From assembly GCF_000304475.1 (NCBI RefSeq), contig NC_018950.1, forward strand, positions 124,001 to 188,000: DNA of 64,000 nt, read 5' to 3'. Position 1 is the first letter of the stretch. Every line of letters begins with the position of its first letter. Below, piece by piece: positions 29,715-39,541 of the stretch. A program made the translations under genes and the position numbers. Source of the stretch: Kazachstania africana CBS 2517. Taxonomy: Eukaryota > Ascomycota > Saccharomycetes > Saccharomycetales > Saccharomycetaceae. A model generated the notes under the pieces. That model saw nothing but the letters and a program-made list of their open reading frames with translations, had not been told where the DNA came from and did no database searches.

Positions 29715-29980
29715 TATTTAGATGGCTTAGTTTTTCTTCACGTCTTAATGACTTTTACTAATAATTTATAATTAAATGAACGATTAAACATATCATGATA
29801 TATAAAATTAAATAGAATATACCAACTTACTCATTCTTTTAAAATGAACTTCTTTTTCTGATGGTTAGAAGTAATACTTGTAATGTTTATGTACAAAAAA
29901 AATTAATGATGTGGAGCCCATAGGCAATAAATTGAATATGGAATAGAAAAATGCATTTTTTTCGGAGTTGATTATTACGT

Positions 29981-32900
29981 TCAGATATCTAACCATTTAT
30001 CATTGTAAATATCATCTATTGTTGGCCTCTTAAAGACATTTCTATTAAGTATTAATTTGATCAATTCGATACAATCCTGGCTTATATTTTCAGGATCATT
30101 AAACTTCAAATCACCTTCTAAAATCTCATCGATATTGTAGAAGGGATTTTCTTTAAAAACGATAGTATAGAGCAGGATACCTAATGCCCAAATATCTTGT
30201 GGTTTACCCTCATATGGATTACCACCCAATACTTCAGGTGCAGCATAATCGATGGTACCCACAAAAACATCAAAAGGTCCGCTCTTTACATAGGCGGCGG
30301 AACCAAAATCAATTATTTTTATAAAACCTTTGTTATCAACAATAATATTTTCATCTTTTATATCTCTATGGACAATACCTTGGTCATGTAAATGTTTAAC
30401 TCCAGAGACGACTTGTTTGAAAAGTAATTTGATTTCAAATTCCGTCATATTTGAAGTAAATTCTATTAAATCAAATAAGTCAATGGAACCAGTTTCCCCA
30501 TGAACGGGAGTTTCGATATAATAGTACTCGTCATCTTCAAAGAAATCTAACAATCTCAGAATATTCTCATGTGGCTTTTTATTCAATGTTGCCATAATTT
30601 GGATTTCTGAAGGGATAGTGCCTAATTTTCTATCACGTACCCAGGTATCAACAAGGATACGTTCTTTGAAAATCATTTTAATTACTACAATGTATTTTTT
30701 CATCTTGTGCATACAAAGATTAACTTTACCATATGCGCCTTCACCCATTTTTTGAAGAATGATAAAATCCTGTAACTTTTTAACATGCTTTAGAGAACCG
30801 ATTTCTTTACTTGGAGTCCGTAGAAATGTTGTTGCAGTTCTACCAGATTCCTCGTCAGAATGATCAGATGATGATTCAGTTATTATGTTCGAGGAGATCT
30901 TACTTATGATTAAATTTCGGTCAACTTTAAAGTTATCTTTTTTAACAAACTGTGTTTTATCTTTTGCATAAATTCTTGCTAACTCCAGCTTATGTTTAGT
31001 TTCAGGATCCTCGACATTAGTCCCAATCTCATCAATGTCTGTAGCTACGTTTTCTTTTTCGTTTAAACCTACATTAAAACTAGTAGTTGATTCTTCAGCA
31101 GATCTATTTGTTACCACGTAATTCGATTTCGTTTCGTCACTATATTTTCTTAGTTTTAATGAATTTTCTATATTTTTAACATTAACTTCTCTGAGAGTTG
31201 GCTTTGTAATAGGACTTCCATTATTGTTTGTTCTTGGGGTCATAGACATCTCGTCTAACGAAGCTTTAGAAGAACTCTTTTGGGAGCTGGATCTAGAACT
31301 GTTTGTTGAGCTACTCAAATATGCTAATTCATTTTCCTTCAACATAACTAATTGAGATGGAGTTGTCTTATAGTCTTCAAATATAACATCTCTTGAATGA
31401 GTTACCCAAACAAGACAAACATTTGGATTAACAACTCTCAGCTGAAAATCAATTTTGATCACATTACCATCGTGATGAATAGCATCGATCCCCACAGAGG
31501 TATAAAACAATTCCCTATCGTTTTTCATCTCAGCAACAATTTTACGAAAGAAATGTTCGGTTAATACCATTCCTTTATTCTCCGGAAGAGTAATATCTAG
31601 GTCCGGATATTTAGAACTTATGAAATCAATAATATTCTGGAAGGATGGTATTATGGTTGTTATTGGCTTGTTTACTAGGTCGATAAAGTGGTAGCCAAAC
31701 ATGTTCTTTGATATTGATTTATTACAACTTACCATTTGTAGAGAATGAGAATCTACAACAAGCAGGCCTGCGATATATGGCAAACAATGAATTTTCAGTT
31801 TTAATTTATCTTCTAATAACACTGAGGAAATTGCACATGGGATATTTGAAAATGCATGATTTAGTGTAAAATATCTTTGCATATTAACGAGTTTTGAAAT
31901 TCTTTCTGCTAATAAAAAAGAATTATCTGCAGAGTTTTGTGACGACTCATCACGAATGTTGTCAATGAATTTTGCTAGTGACTTACTAATTGCTGCTATA
32001 TTATGAGAGTGTTTGTTCAACTCAACATATTTAGTCTCTGGATTTGAAATGGACCTTTTTTGAATTTCAATATCTGTATCTTCAGCTTCAGATGCTGTAT
32101 CATCAGAATAGCCTTCATCTTTCTTCTCTGATTTTGAAGGACCCAGTTCGAACTTTGGAGTTTGACGTTGAATATTAGCGTTTTTAGGTTTTATGAAAAG
32201 ATCATTATTTATTATTGCATCATTTCTTTTAATGACATTTGTAATATCAAAAGTGTGCACGTCCATTAAGATGTCCACGTAGTCACAGGGAACTTTTTCA
32301 AAGATACAGACTAAAAGTCCATTTTTTCTTTTAGCCCAAAAGGATGCCCATATACATTCATCTTTCATATTCATGTCACTATCATCCCTTGGCTGAACGA
32401 TTCCAATAATTTCACCAGCAAATACCAATTCTTGGTTTTCTGTTGATACTATTTTATGAATAACAAAATCTCTAGAATCTACATGAATTAAGTCTAGTAA
32501 TGTCAGTGTCTTTAGTACATTCTTGTTTATACCGAAGATCAAACAAGTTAAATCGTTAGCAGCTTTGAATTTCCATGGATGATCTTGACTACAAGTGAAG
32601 ATAGCCTGTGGAGCTGAATTTTTAGCCGATGTGAAGGTCTTTAAAATTTTGCCGTAGTCCTTTTTAGAAGTGCTTGCGGAATTATTATTCGTTACACTGT
32701 CATTCGTTTGATTCTCTTGTATTTTGATGAAATCATCCAAACCTTTTTGCAAAGCTCCCTCGTCAGAAAGGAGCGTCTCTTCGTAAGAGACACTACGATC
32801 AAAAAATGGTTCAGCTAGACTGTCCAAAAGTATCTTTTTAAGTTTCAAATCGCTTGAATTTCTCTTTTTCTTTGATATCGATGGTTTAGTTATCTTATCT

Positions 32901-34126
32901 GTTCCCTCTGTTGAATTTTCGATAAAGATCCCCTTTCTTTGGACTAAAGTCGCTTGTCTTTCTCTTTCCTTCTCAATGGAGGACAAGCCAGTATCTTCAT
33001 CTTTATCAAGTATCAATTTATTGATATTAAAAAGTGATAGCATATGTAAATGTGACGCATCGGCAGATGCATTTTTCTCTAAAGTTTCATTCAATAAATC
33101 TAGAAGGCTAATTAAATTTGAACGTTGTTCCTCCAAAAAATCTTCCTCCTGTTCCTTTTCTTCCTCTTGTTCCTTAGCAGCTGGCATATTTGATTGAAAA
33201 CTTCTTCTGAATGGCGTTCTATCTCTATTGTTATTATTAGTGTGGTTGCTAGTATGACGAAAATTTGGATTTGAATAATCGAAGTTGTATTCATTTAAAA
33301 TTTTGGGTAGTACTGCGACAGAATTTGCTCTATGAGTTATATCAATATCTCTTGCAGTACGATTAGTCAAAGTTGTTGTAATATCACTATTTTTCCTCGT
33401 AGGAAGTGTGGTTGTTGTATTGACGACGAATGCGTTCAATGCTGCTGTTGGAAGAGTGAATTTATGAACCTGATTTTTGTAGGAGTTTTTTGCATTTGAC
33501 AATGATTGACTGCGAACTGTTCTTCTTGTGTGAGGATCGAAAGCATGCAGTGGGTCGATTTCGTTATTGATGTTGTGATTAGAGTTGATTGACATGGTAC
33601 CGTCACTCGTATAAGGAATATTATTATTGAAATCCAAATCAAAGTTATCTTTCAAGTCGTTATTAGAAGGGTTTGTCAACATGCTAGGATTACTCAGTAG
33701 AATCTGTAGAGCCCTCTTCAATATTGATAATCTAACCGCCAGAGAGTTTGGTGATAAAGGGTTGTACGAATAGGAATGGGTGGATTCGTTTGGTATATTG
33801 TATAGTTCCTGGAAATCAATCATGTCAGACACTGTAGAACTGTTTGAATTCACGGAGAATCTTTTTGATGAAGTTGAAGGTCGTCTTTGAGAGGAAGTGT
33901 ACTGATAAGATTGATTCAGTGATAGTTGTTTTATAGGGGTGGACAACCTACTTACAGAACTTGACGAGCACGATGTTTGGTCACTACTGGGAGACAGCAC
34001 AGTATCATACGGTTCTGATAATGTTGGAGTGGTATTCTTGGTATTCTTAGAATTTGATATAGAATGCTTTTCCTTCAGACTCTGGAAGGAGTCCTTGGAA
34101 TGATTTGAAGCACCAATATAAGGCAT
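29981..34126 (-). CDS. PSK1: Psk1-type PAS kinase
   Basis: 1381-residue PAS kinase (Psk1 1356, Psk2 1101 in S. cerevisiae). PAS kinases sense nutrient state and phosphorylate Ugp1 and translation factors, steering glucose between glycogen and cell-wall glucan. The N-terminus MPYIGASNHS and a conserved NESTHSYSYNPLSPNSLAVRL block match Psk1, and length also favours Psk1. PAS-like regions lie around 490-620 and 750-950 (SAPQAIFTCSQ; GYHFIDLVNKPITTIIPSF). The kinase domain covers about 1118-1381 with GEGAYG near 1128, HRDIKDEN at 1252-1259 and DFGSAAY at 1272. The ATG is at 34124-34126. TPD3, its S. cerevisiae neighbour, is missing from the 266-bp gap before NTG1. Confidence 0.94.
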   Translation of the reverse strand: MPYIGASNHSKDSFQSLKEKHSISNSKNTKNTTPTLSEPYDTVLSPSSDQTSCSSSSVSRLSTPIKQLSLNQSYQYTSSQRRPSTSSKRFSVNSNSSTVSDMIDFQELYNIPNESTHSYSYNPLSPNSLAVRLSILKRALQILLSNPSMLTNPSNNDLKDNFDLDFNNNIPYTSDGTMSINSNHNINNEIDPLHAFDPHTRRTVRSQSLSNAKNSYKNQVHKFTLPTAALNAFVVNTTTTLPTRKNSDITTTLTNRTARDIDITHRANSVAVLPKILNEYNFDYSNPNFRHTSNHTNNNNRDRTPFRRSFQSNMPAAKEQEEEKEQEEDFLEEQRSNLISLLDLLNETLEKNASADASHLHMLSLFNINKLILDKDEDTGLSSIEKERERQATLVQRKGIFIENSTEGTDKITKPSISKKKRNSSDLKLKKILLDSLAEPFFDRSVSYEETLLSDEGALQKGLDDFIKIQENQTNDSVTNNNSASTSKKDYGKILKTFTSAKNSAPQAIFTCSQDHPWKFKAANDLTCLIFGINKNVLKTLTLLDLIHVDSRDFVIHKIVSTENQELVFAGEIIGIVQPRDDSDMNMKDECIWASFWAKRKNGLLVCIFEKVPCDYVDILMDVHTFDITNVIKRNDAIINNDLFIKPKNANIQRQTPKFELGPSKSEKKDEGYSDDTASEAEDTDIEIQKRSISNPETKYVELNKHSHNIAAISKSLAKFIDNIRDESSQNSADNSFLLAERISKLVNMQRYFTLNHAFSNIPCAISSVLLEDKLKLKIHCLPYIAGLLVVDSHSLQMVSCNKSISKNMFGYHFIDLVNKPITTIIPSFQNIIDFISSKYPDLDITLPENKGMVLTEHFFRKIVAEMKNDRELFYTSVGIDAIHHDGNVIKIDFQLRVVNPNVCLVWVTHSRDVIFEDYKTTPSQLVMLKENELAYLSSSTNSSRSSSQKSSSKASLDEMSMTPRTNNNGSPITKPTLREVNVKNIENSLKLRKYSDETKSNYVVTNRSAEESTTSFNVGLNEKENVATDIDEIGTNVEDPETKHKLELARIYAKDKTQFVKKDNFKVDRNLIISKISSNIITESSSDHSDEESGRTATTFLRTPSKEIGSLKHVKKLQDFIILQKMGEGAYGKVNLCMHKMKKYIVVIKMIFKERILVDTWVRDRKLGTIPSEIQIMATLNKKPHENILRLLDFFEDDEYYYIETPVHGETGSIDLFDLIEFTSNMTEFEIKLLFKQVVSGVKHLHDQGIVHRDIKDENIIVDNKGFIKIIDFGSAAYVKSGPFDVFVGTIDYAAPEVLGGNPYEGKPQDIWALGILLYTIVFKENPFYNIDEILEGDLKFNDPENISQDCIELIKLILNRNVFKRPTIDDIYNDKWLDI

Positions 34127-34844
34127 TATATGAGTGATATTCCAAGATTACCGATCGATAAAAGAGGTACTTTATTGCGTTGATTTTACCGTATAAAACT
34201 TTTCCCTCTCTTTATATCCTCTTGCTGCTAAAATATATATATATACGTATTTTTTCAAAGGGGTATTATAAAAATCCTAATACTAAGACGAAAATAACAT
34301 AGTGATAAAAAAAACATGGCTATATCCATCAAACACGGGCTGCTGCACAGTGCTATTCGTGTGGGATGGAGGATATTCAGTAAGACGATAGCGGATATAC
34401 GGTGGTGGTCTATTGAGGTTTACATTTAACTGTTGTATTTCTTGCGTCAATTTAGTGTATAATTTTAAATAAGAGATTTACCATTGCCCGTGAATCTGTG
34501 GATCTTAGAAGCAAGCAAAAGAGAAAGAAAGAGAGAGAGGTTTAATTAATCGGTTTATGCTGAAGGTCGCTTGGTGTGTCTTGCTTTTCCCTAAGATAGT
34601 CACTGTCGAGTGGTATGAGCTTGGAGATGGTCGAACCATTGTGATACTACTACATAGTACAGAAACGGAGTGAAATGATTAATAAGAACCGTTCTTATAC
34701 AACATTTCCATCAGAATCATTACTGACATCCCTGTCCAGTGTTTACACATGCTAGGAACCATCCTATCTGACTGGATATATCAGCCTCAGCATGTGTATC
34801 ATGTGACTACCTGTGTGACTGCCAGAAGGAAAAAGTCCGTTCTT

Positions 34845-34852
34845 GTCACGTG
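34845..34852 (+). promoter_or_regulatory. Cbf1-type E-box GTCACGTG
   Basis: GTCACGTG fits RTCACGTG, the preferred Cbf1 site; Pho4 is the alternative reader of CACGTG. It lies at the left edge of the GC-rich island, about 360 bp upstream of the LDS1/RRT8-like gene and about 720 bp from the PSK1 start. Exact match; the target gene is uncertain. Confidence 0.5.
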
Positions 34853-35101
34853 CCGAAAGGGAAATTTTCATCACGTCTCTTGCAGCCAGAAGAATTTCCC
34901 GCGCGAAAAAAGTTGAAACGGGGGAGGTGGGAGGATGTGGGATGCTCAGGGAGTTTCGCGTGGCTTCTGGCGTGGCTTTTCGTTGTGGCATTTTTGCCAC
35001 GTTTTTGTGGGTTGAGTTCAAAGTTAGTGTCTCTCGGCCCCCGCCGGACAATACCGTATTGGGAAATGGTGTCAGAGTTAACATCAATTCCATTTCGTTG
35101 T

Positions 35102-35110
35102 CTTTGTGAC
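35102..35110 (-). promoter_or_regulatory. Partial mid-sporulation element (Ndt80-type)
   Basis: On the minus strand this reads GTCACAAAG, matching the Ndt80 element gNCRCAAAW at all but the last base. It is about 104 bp upstream of the LDS1/RRT8-like ATG. LDS1 and LDS2 are mid-sporulation genes in S. cerevisiae, so the element suits the context, but a single 8/9 match is weak evidence. Confidence 0.4.
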
Positions 35111-35213
35111 AGAGCTTAATGTTGTTTCAGAGGCCAACATATAAATCAAGACTGGGCCATTACTCTATTGTTGGACTACTTGCAAACTACATCCTCGTTA
35201 GTCCCTTGTAGTG

Positions 35214-36110
35214 ATGAGTTTTGCCCTCAGTTTACTTCTAACTGGTGCTGGTGGATTGGCATACAAGTTTGATAGAGAACAGATTCTCAAGCCACATCCA
35301 GGTATTAAGTATGATTTTAACGATTATAATTTACACGGTTTGAAACGTTGCTTCAAAGAATCTTTAGAACGTTGTGAAACTGGTGCTAAAAATTTTATTC
35401 CGTTATTCAGGAAAAGTTTATTCTATCCATTAAAAGGAATGGTGACATTAGCAAGGAATAAAAAACTGTACGCGTCGGAAGTCATATACATACAAAGTGT
35501 CTATTGTGTAATGTATTTCATTATACTGACACTGTACCTCAATACGATAACGCCAATGTATGTCTCATTTCTAGCTCTATTGGGTCCCCTTGGTGTCATG
35601 ATAGCTACACTTCATGGATTGTTACATGCAAATTTATTAACTATGATGTTCATGAGAATGTCCCATTTTCAAGCAAAATTGGTCATTTTAACGTGTAAAA
35701 GAGAACCTGATGTGCCAATATACCCTATAGGTAAACCAGTTAAATATTACATCCCCTGGAATTGTAAATATTTCTGGCTAGTTTATTTCCCATTGAAATT
35801 TGTAAAATATCTCTATGGCTACATCGTTCTTTGTGTTCTATTAGTAATTTCTGCTCTTCCAATTATAGGTCCTTTCCTCTTCCATTTTCTAGTCTCTCCA
35901 TTTATCACCAAGATTTATTTTAGCAAAAATTTAAGAATTAATGGTGTTAGTAACATTAATAGACAAAATTTTTTCTACGATAATTTAGGTTCATACGTCG
36001 CTTTTGGTCTTACTGCTGGGTTTTTAGAGTCTATACCAATAATCGCAGGTTTTATGTTATCTGTCAATTCAATGTCAAGTGCAATGTGGTTCAATGATAA
36101 CTTTAACTAA
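35214..36110 (+). CDS. LDS1/LDS2/RRT8-family lipid-droplet spore-wall protein
   Basis: 298 residues from the ATG at 35214; the frame opens one codon earlier with GTG. Members of this EI24-like family (Lds1, Lds2, Rrt8) are sporulation proteins that associate with lipid droplets and are needed for a normal dityrosine spore wall. Four or more hydrophobic segments are visible, including IIGPFLFHFLVSPF near 221-234 and a final AFGLTAGFLESIPIIAGF. Position next to PSK and FUN30/GAL11 fits both YAL018C (LDS1) and its chromosome XV relatives, so I leave the symbol blank. It converges on MED15 with about 100 bp between stops. Confidence 0.78.
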   Translation: MSFALSLLLTGAGGLAYKFDREQILKPHPGIKYDFNDYNLHGLKRCFKESLERCETGAKNFIPLFRKSLFYPLKGMVTLARNKKLYASEVIYIQSVYCVMYFIILTLYLNTITPMYVSFLALLGPLGVMIATLHGLLHANLLTMMFMRMSHFQAKLVILTCKREPDVPIYPIGKPVKYYIPWNCKYFWLVYFPLKFVKYLYGYIVLCVLLVISALPIIGPFLFHFLVSPFITKIYFSKNLRINGVSNINRQNFFYDNLGSYVAFGLTAGFLESIPIIAGFMLSVNSMSSAMWFNDNFN

Positions 36111-36212
36111 TTTAGTATGCTAAATATATGAATTATTCATTACTAAAATTAAAGAAAAACTATGTAAAAAACTTATATAAAAACAAAAAAAGAAGAATAA
36201 AAAAAATTTCAC

Positions 36213-37854
36213 CTAGTCATTTGACCAAAAATCCCAGTTCCAAACGTCAACAAGTCCTTTATTATCCTCCACAGGATGATCAAGTTTAATTTTCTTCGTC
36301 TCGACGTCCTCCTCAGGAGTAATTTCAGAAAATTGTCTCTTATTATTGCTAATCGCAGTATAAGTCTTTGGCGTTTGGAAATTATTTAATTCACCAATAA
36401 TATTATTATTTTCCAATTTCTTGAAAATTGAACCAATACAACTCAACTTAATGCCATAATCATTTTTAGCATTTTGATCTCTTTTACTCTTCATTAATAA
36501 CTTGGAATCTACAATAGATAACTCAACAACATCACGTTCACGAGCTCTTTGAGCGACTTTACTCATCTTTCTCTTCTTCTTACCATTAGTCGAATCAATA
36601 AATGATTGATTGAATTTCAAAATCGGTTGTTCAATTTCTAATTCATTCAAATTCATTGCATCCGCCAAAGAGAATAAAAATAAATCCATTGAAGAATTCG
36701 AAAATATTTCTTGCCTATGTTTAAACCTCGATATAACCTCCAATTTTTTGGAATTCAAAGCTTGTAAATGGTCCTCTTCCTTCTTGAATGCATTGTCTTG
36801 TGTTGAATTGTTATCTACAGTTAATGGAGATGGAGATTTTTGTGTTGACTTAAGATTATTATTCACAGCTGGTGATAACCCATTATAATTAATCGTTGGT
36901 GTCATCGATTTCCCATTACTCAATGGCGATACATTGGCTGGAGATACTTTTTTACTAGTTGACTTCGAACGATTAGTAGCCTTGCCCGTAAGTTCTTTCT
37001 TAGGTTGTGTAAAGGAGGCCGCGCTGGCTGGTCCAGCAGACACAATATTTGATGGCTGATTCATCTCCTTCTGTGGCATGTAGAGCGGTTGTTGTTTGTC
37101 ACTCATCATATCAGGAGCGTTCTTTCTAGTAGGTGGCGGTGGTGAGAATGCAGGTGTGTTTTGCTCTTGGACAGGAACTGGTGGCCACTGTTGTGGTGGT
37201 TGCTGTTGCTGTTCTCGGTTCTGTTGCAACTGCTGCATCGAACCTTGTACACGTTGCTGTTGTGATAATGGCTTATTGTCATTGATAGTATTGTTATTAT
37301 TGGCCATAGGAAGACTGTTTCCACCTTGCAACTCTTGCTGTTGTTGTTGAATCAACTGTTGCCTTCTTATTATTTGGATTTTCATACTATCCCAATATTT
37401 CTGGTATTTCATAATTAATTTATCAACGGTATCCAATTTTACAACGAAGATACCTTTAGAACATTTCTCCAGGATTTCTTTAACAAAAATACGTAACTTC
37501 AATACTTCTTTCAAAAAGGCTTCACTTTTCGTGAAAACGTAAACTTGTGGGGCATAGCTTGAGACTTGAGCGAACAATTGTTGGTTTGCCTGTAGTTTTC
37601 TTTTGATTTCCTCTCTCTCATTAGGGGGAATCGTACTAGTTAGATCAGAAAGCCTCAATGGAGTTCTTGCAGCATCGCTAGATATCTTCTTAACAATTTC
37701 TACATCTCTTTGCGTTGGTTGTAGTAACTGCATGATTGCAGCAGCGCTTTTTGGACGCATCTGCTGTTGTTGCTGTTGTTGTTGCTGTTGTTGTTGTTGC
37801 TGTTGCTGTTGATGTTGATGTTGATGTTGTTGTTGATGTTGCTGTTGCTGTTGA

Positions 37855-37889
<35 letters not shown>

Positions 37890-39155
37890 TTGAGTGTTTA
37901 TTCTTGCTTGCTGAGCTTGTGCTTGAATCTGTGCTTGAGACATATTTGGAGGAATATTAGTATTGGCAGCTGCTCTCTGCGTTTGAACTTGAGGAAGCAT
38001 CTGGGGTGGAATTTGTGACGGCATTTGTGGTGCCATCTGCTGTGGTATTTGTGTTTGTTGCTGCTGGAGTTTATTTGCATTTACAGCAGCAGCTTGAGCC
38101 ATTCTAATGCTCTGTATCTTTTTCAATGCCTTTTGATTAATATATTTTCTTATAAAATTTTGCTTATTAGCGTCGGTCATATTACTGCCATATTGAGTTT
38201 TTTGGAAACTTTTACAAGCTTCAATAGCTTCCTGTAAAAGAGCCCTTTGTTCGTCCTGACTAAACAATTGGTTTATTTGTCCTAGAACATTTGGTAGTTC
38301 GTTCGGATTCCTATTATTCATATTATTATTTGCACTATTGGTATTAGTGGCATTATTGTTATTCATTGTTCCAGACATATCATTTTGTTGCTGTGGTTGC
38401 TGCTGTTGCTGCTGTTGCTGCTGCTGCTGTTGCTGATTCACAGCAGTTGCGTGCTGCTGTAGCTTTGATTTATATAATAACTGTTGATGGATTTTATAAA
38501 CCTCTTTTGCAACTTGCATATCGTGTGGAGTTAAACGTTTCTGCTGCGCCAGTTCTGTAATTTGTTGCCATGTATTCACACCTTTTGGTATGTTTGGGAT
38601 TCGTTGTAGTAACTCTCTTGGGATCAGAGCAATCTTCATTTGGTTAATGAGTTGCTGTTGTTGTGGTGTTAGCTGTGTCTTACCTTGTTGCTGTATATGG
38701 GCCTGTTGTTGTGCAGCTACAGCCGCAGCCGCAGCCTGCTGTTGCCTATCTTTTAGCTGTTGGGCAGCTTGCTGTCTAGCTTGAGCTTGTTGGTTCAAAA
38801 ATGTCTGAGAGTTCATATTCATAGCATTAGAAAGATAGTTCGGATTATTATTATTGACGTTTTGCACTCCACTTGCATTAGAATTCATATTGTTCGAGTT
38901 TATCTGCTTCTTCCTAGTATCTCTAGTGTTACGCATCGCATTAACCTTCTCCTTCATGCTATCCAAATATTCTTTTCTGGAGGAACATTTCGCAAATAGG
39001 GCTCTTTCGAAGTTCTTCGCATGAACTTTCATCTTTTCAGCTGTATCGTTGTTACCACCATTGATGACATTGATATCCATCAAAACTTTCAGTAGTTCGG
39101 CAACGTTCGAAGAACGTTCCTCCACTGTAAGTGTATCCTTACCAGGCAAATCCAT
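36213..39155 (-). CDS. GAL11: Med15/Gal11, Mediator tail subunit
   Basis: 980 residues (1081 in S. cerevisiae). Gal11/Med15 is the main activator-binding subunit of the Mediator tail (Gcn4, Gal4, Pdr1). The N-terminal KIX domain is at about 8-85, with VAELLKVLMDINVIN and VHAKNFERALFAKCSS. Gln- and Asn-rich activator-binding regions follow, including a Gln/His tract at about 425-465. The conserved C-terminus has IEQPILKFNQSFID and TYTAISNNKRQFSEITPEED, where the Mediator-anchoring domain lies. The start is the ATG at 39153-39155. In S. cerevisiae this gene is on chromosome XV; here it lies between FUN30 and the LDS1/RRT8-like gene. Confidence 0.96.
37760..37890 (-). repeat. CAA/CAG/CAT codon repeat in MED15
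   Basis: About 130 bp of CAA, CAG and CAT codons coding for a Gln/His tract within MED15. Codons are mixed rather than a pure trinucleotide run, which usually limits slippage. Smaller Gln runs occur at about 38385-38440 and 37335-37350. Open frames on the opposite strand here (poly-Leu or poly-Val) are artefacts of the repeat. Confidence 0.85.
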
Positions 39156-39541
39156 TGTACGACTGCTTGTGTAATAAATCTAGGCTGGCCCTGTTGATGT
39201 AGCTAAACTTCTATATTTCGTTGCCACTACTGAAAGAAACGCTTTTTTTTACTTTTTACGAAGTTGTTGATCCTTTTTTCCAATGCTCGTGAAAAATGCG
39301 ACCATTTAAAACAGTCGTGAAATTTATCAATTTGAAACGCAGTTATTGCTTAACTTAGCAGCCTCTCGTTCATTAGGTCAATTGGTTGGTTGGATTGACC
39401 TGAAATGATTCGATTGTGGGGCCCTTGGCCCTTTTTCCGGGAGTAAATAGCTTTATTTTGGCAGATTTTGCACTGGAAACATAGGCGAAAACTTATATTT
39501 ATCTATGTACTTGGTTTTATATAAGCAATTGAACGTGTGGT
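39156..39541. other. MED15 upstream / FUN30 downstream intergenic region
   Basis: 386 bp between the MED15 start and the FUN30 stop, both genes on the minus strand. It contains a T-rich tract around 39245-39280 typical of yeast promoters. No coding frame, RNA gene or repeat is visible. Confidence 0.5.

Larger units (their letters stand above)
34127..35213. promoter_or_regulatory. PSK1/LDS1-like divergent intergenic region with a GC-rich island
   Basis: 1087 bp between divergent genes. The left two thirds are AT-rich with purine runs and an alternating TA tract. From about 34840 to 35060 the sequence becomes distinctly GC-rich and holds a Cbf1-type E-box (GTCACGTG, 34845-34852) and two inverted SCB-like heptamers (CGCGAAA at 34902-34908 and TTTCGCG at 34954-34960). 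Closer to the right-hand gene are a partial mid-sporulation element and a TATA-like CATATAAATC near 35138. Open frames of 88-109 codons here are explained by the GC content. Confidence 0.55.

Noticed and set aside
34797..34860. Possible point centromere because of CATGTGAC and GTCACGTG (CDEI-like).
   Set aside because: No 80-90 bp AT-rich CDEII next to it and no TTCCGAA-type CDEIII; the neighbourhood is GC-rich.
34764..35119. Three overlapping open frames of 88-109 codons on both strands between PSK1 and the LDS1-like gene.
   Set aside because: They coincide with the GC-rich island, where stop codons are rare. Two start with GTG, none shows a recognisable domain, and known motifs of promoters lie inside.
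37736..38018. Poly-Val and poly-Leu frames opposite MED15.
   Set aside because: Pure antisense reading of the Gln/His codon repeat.
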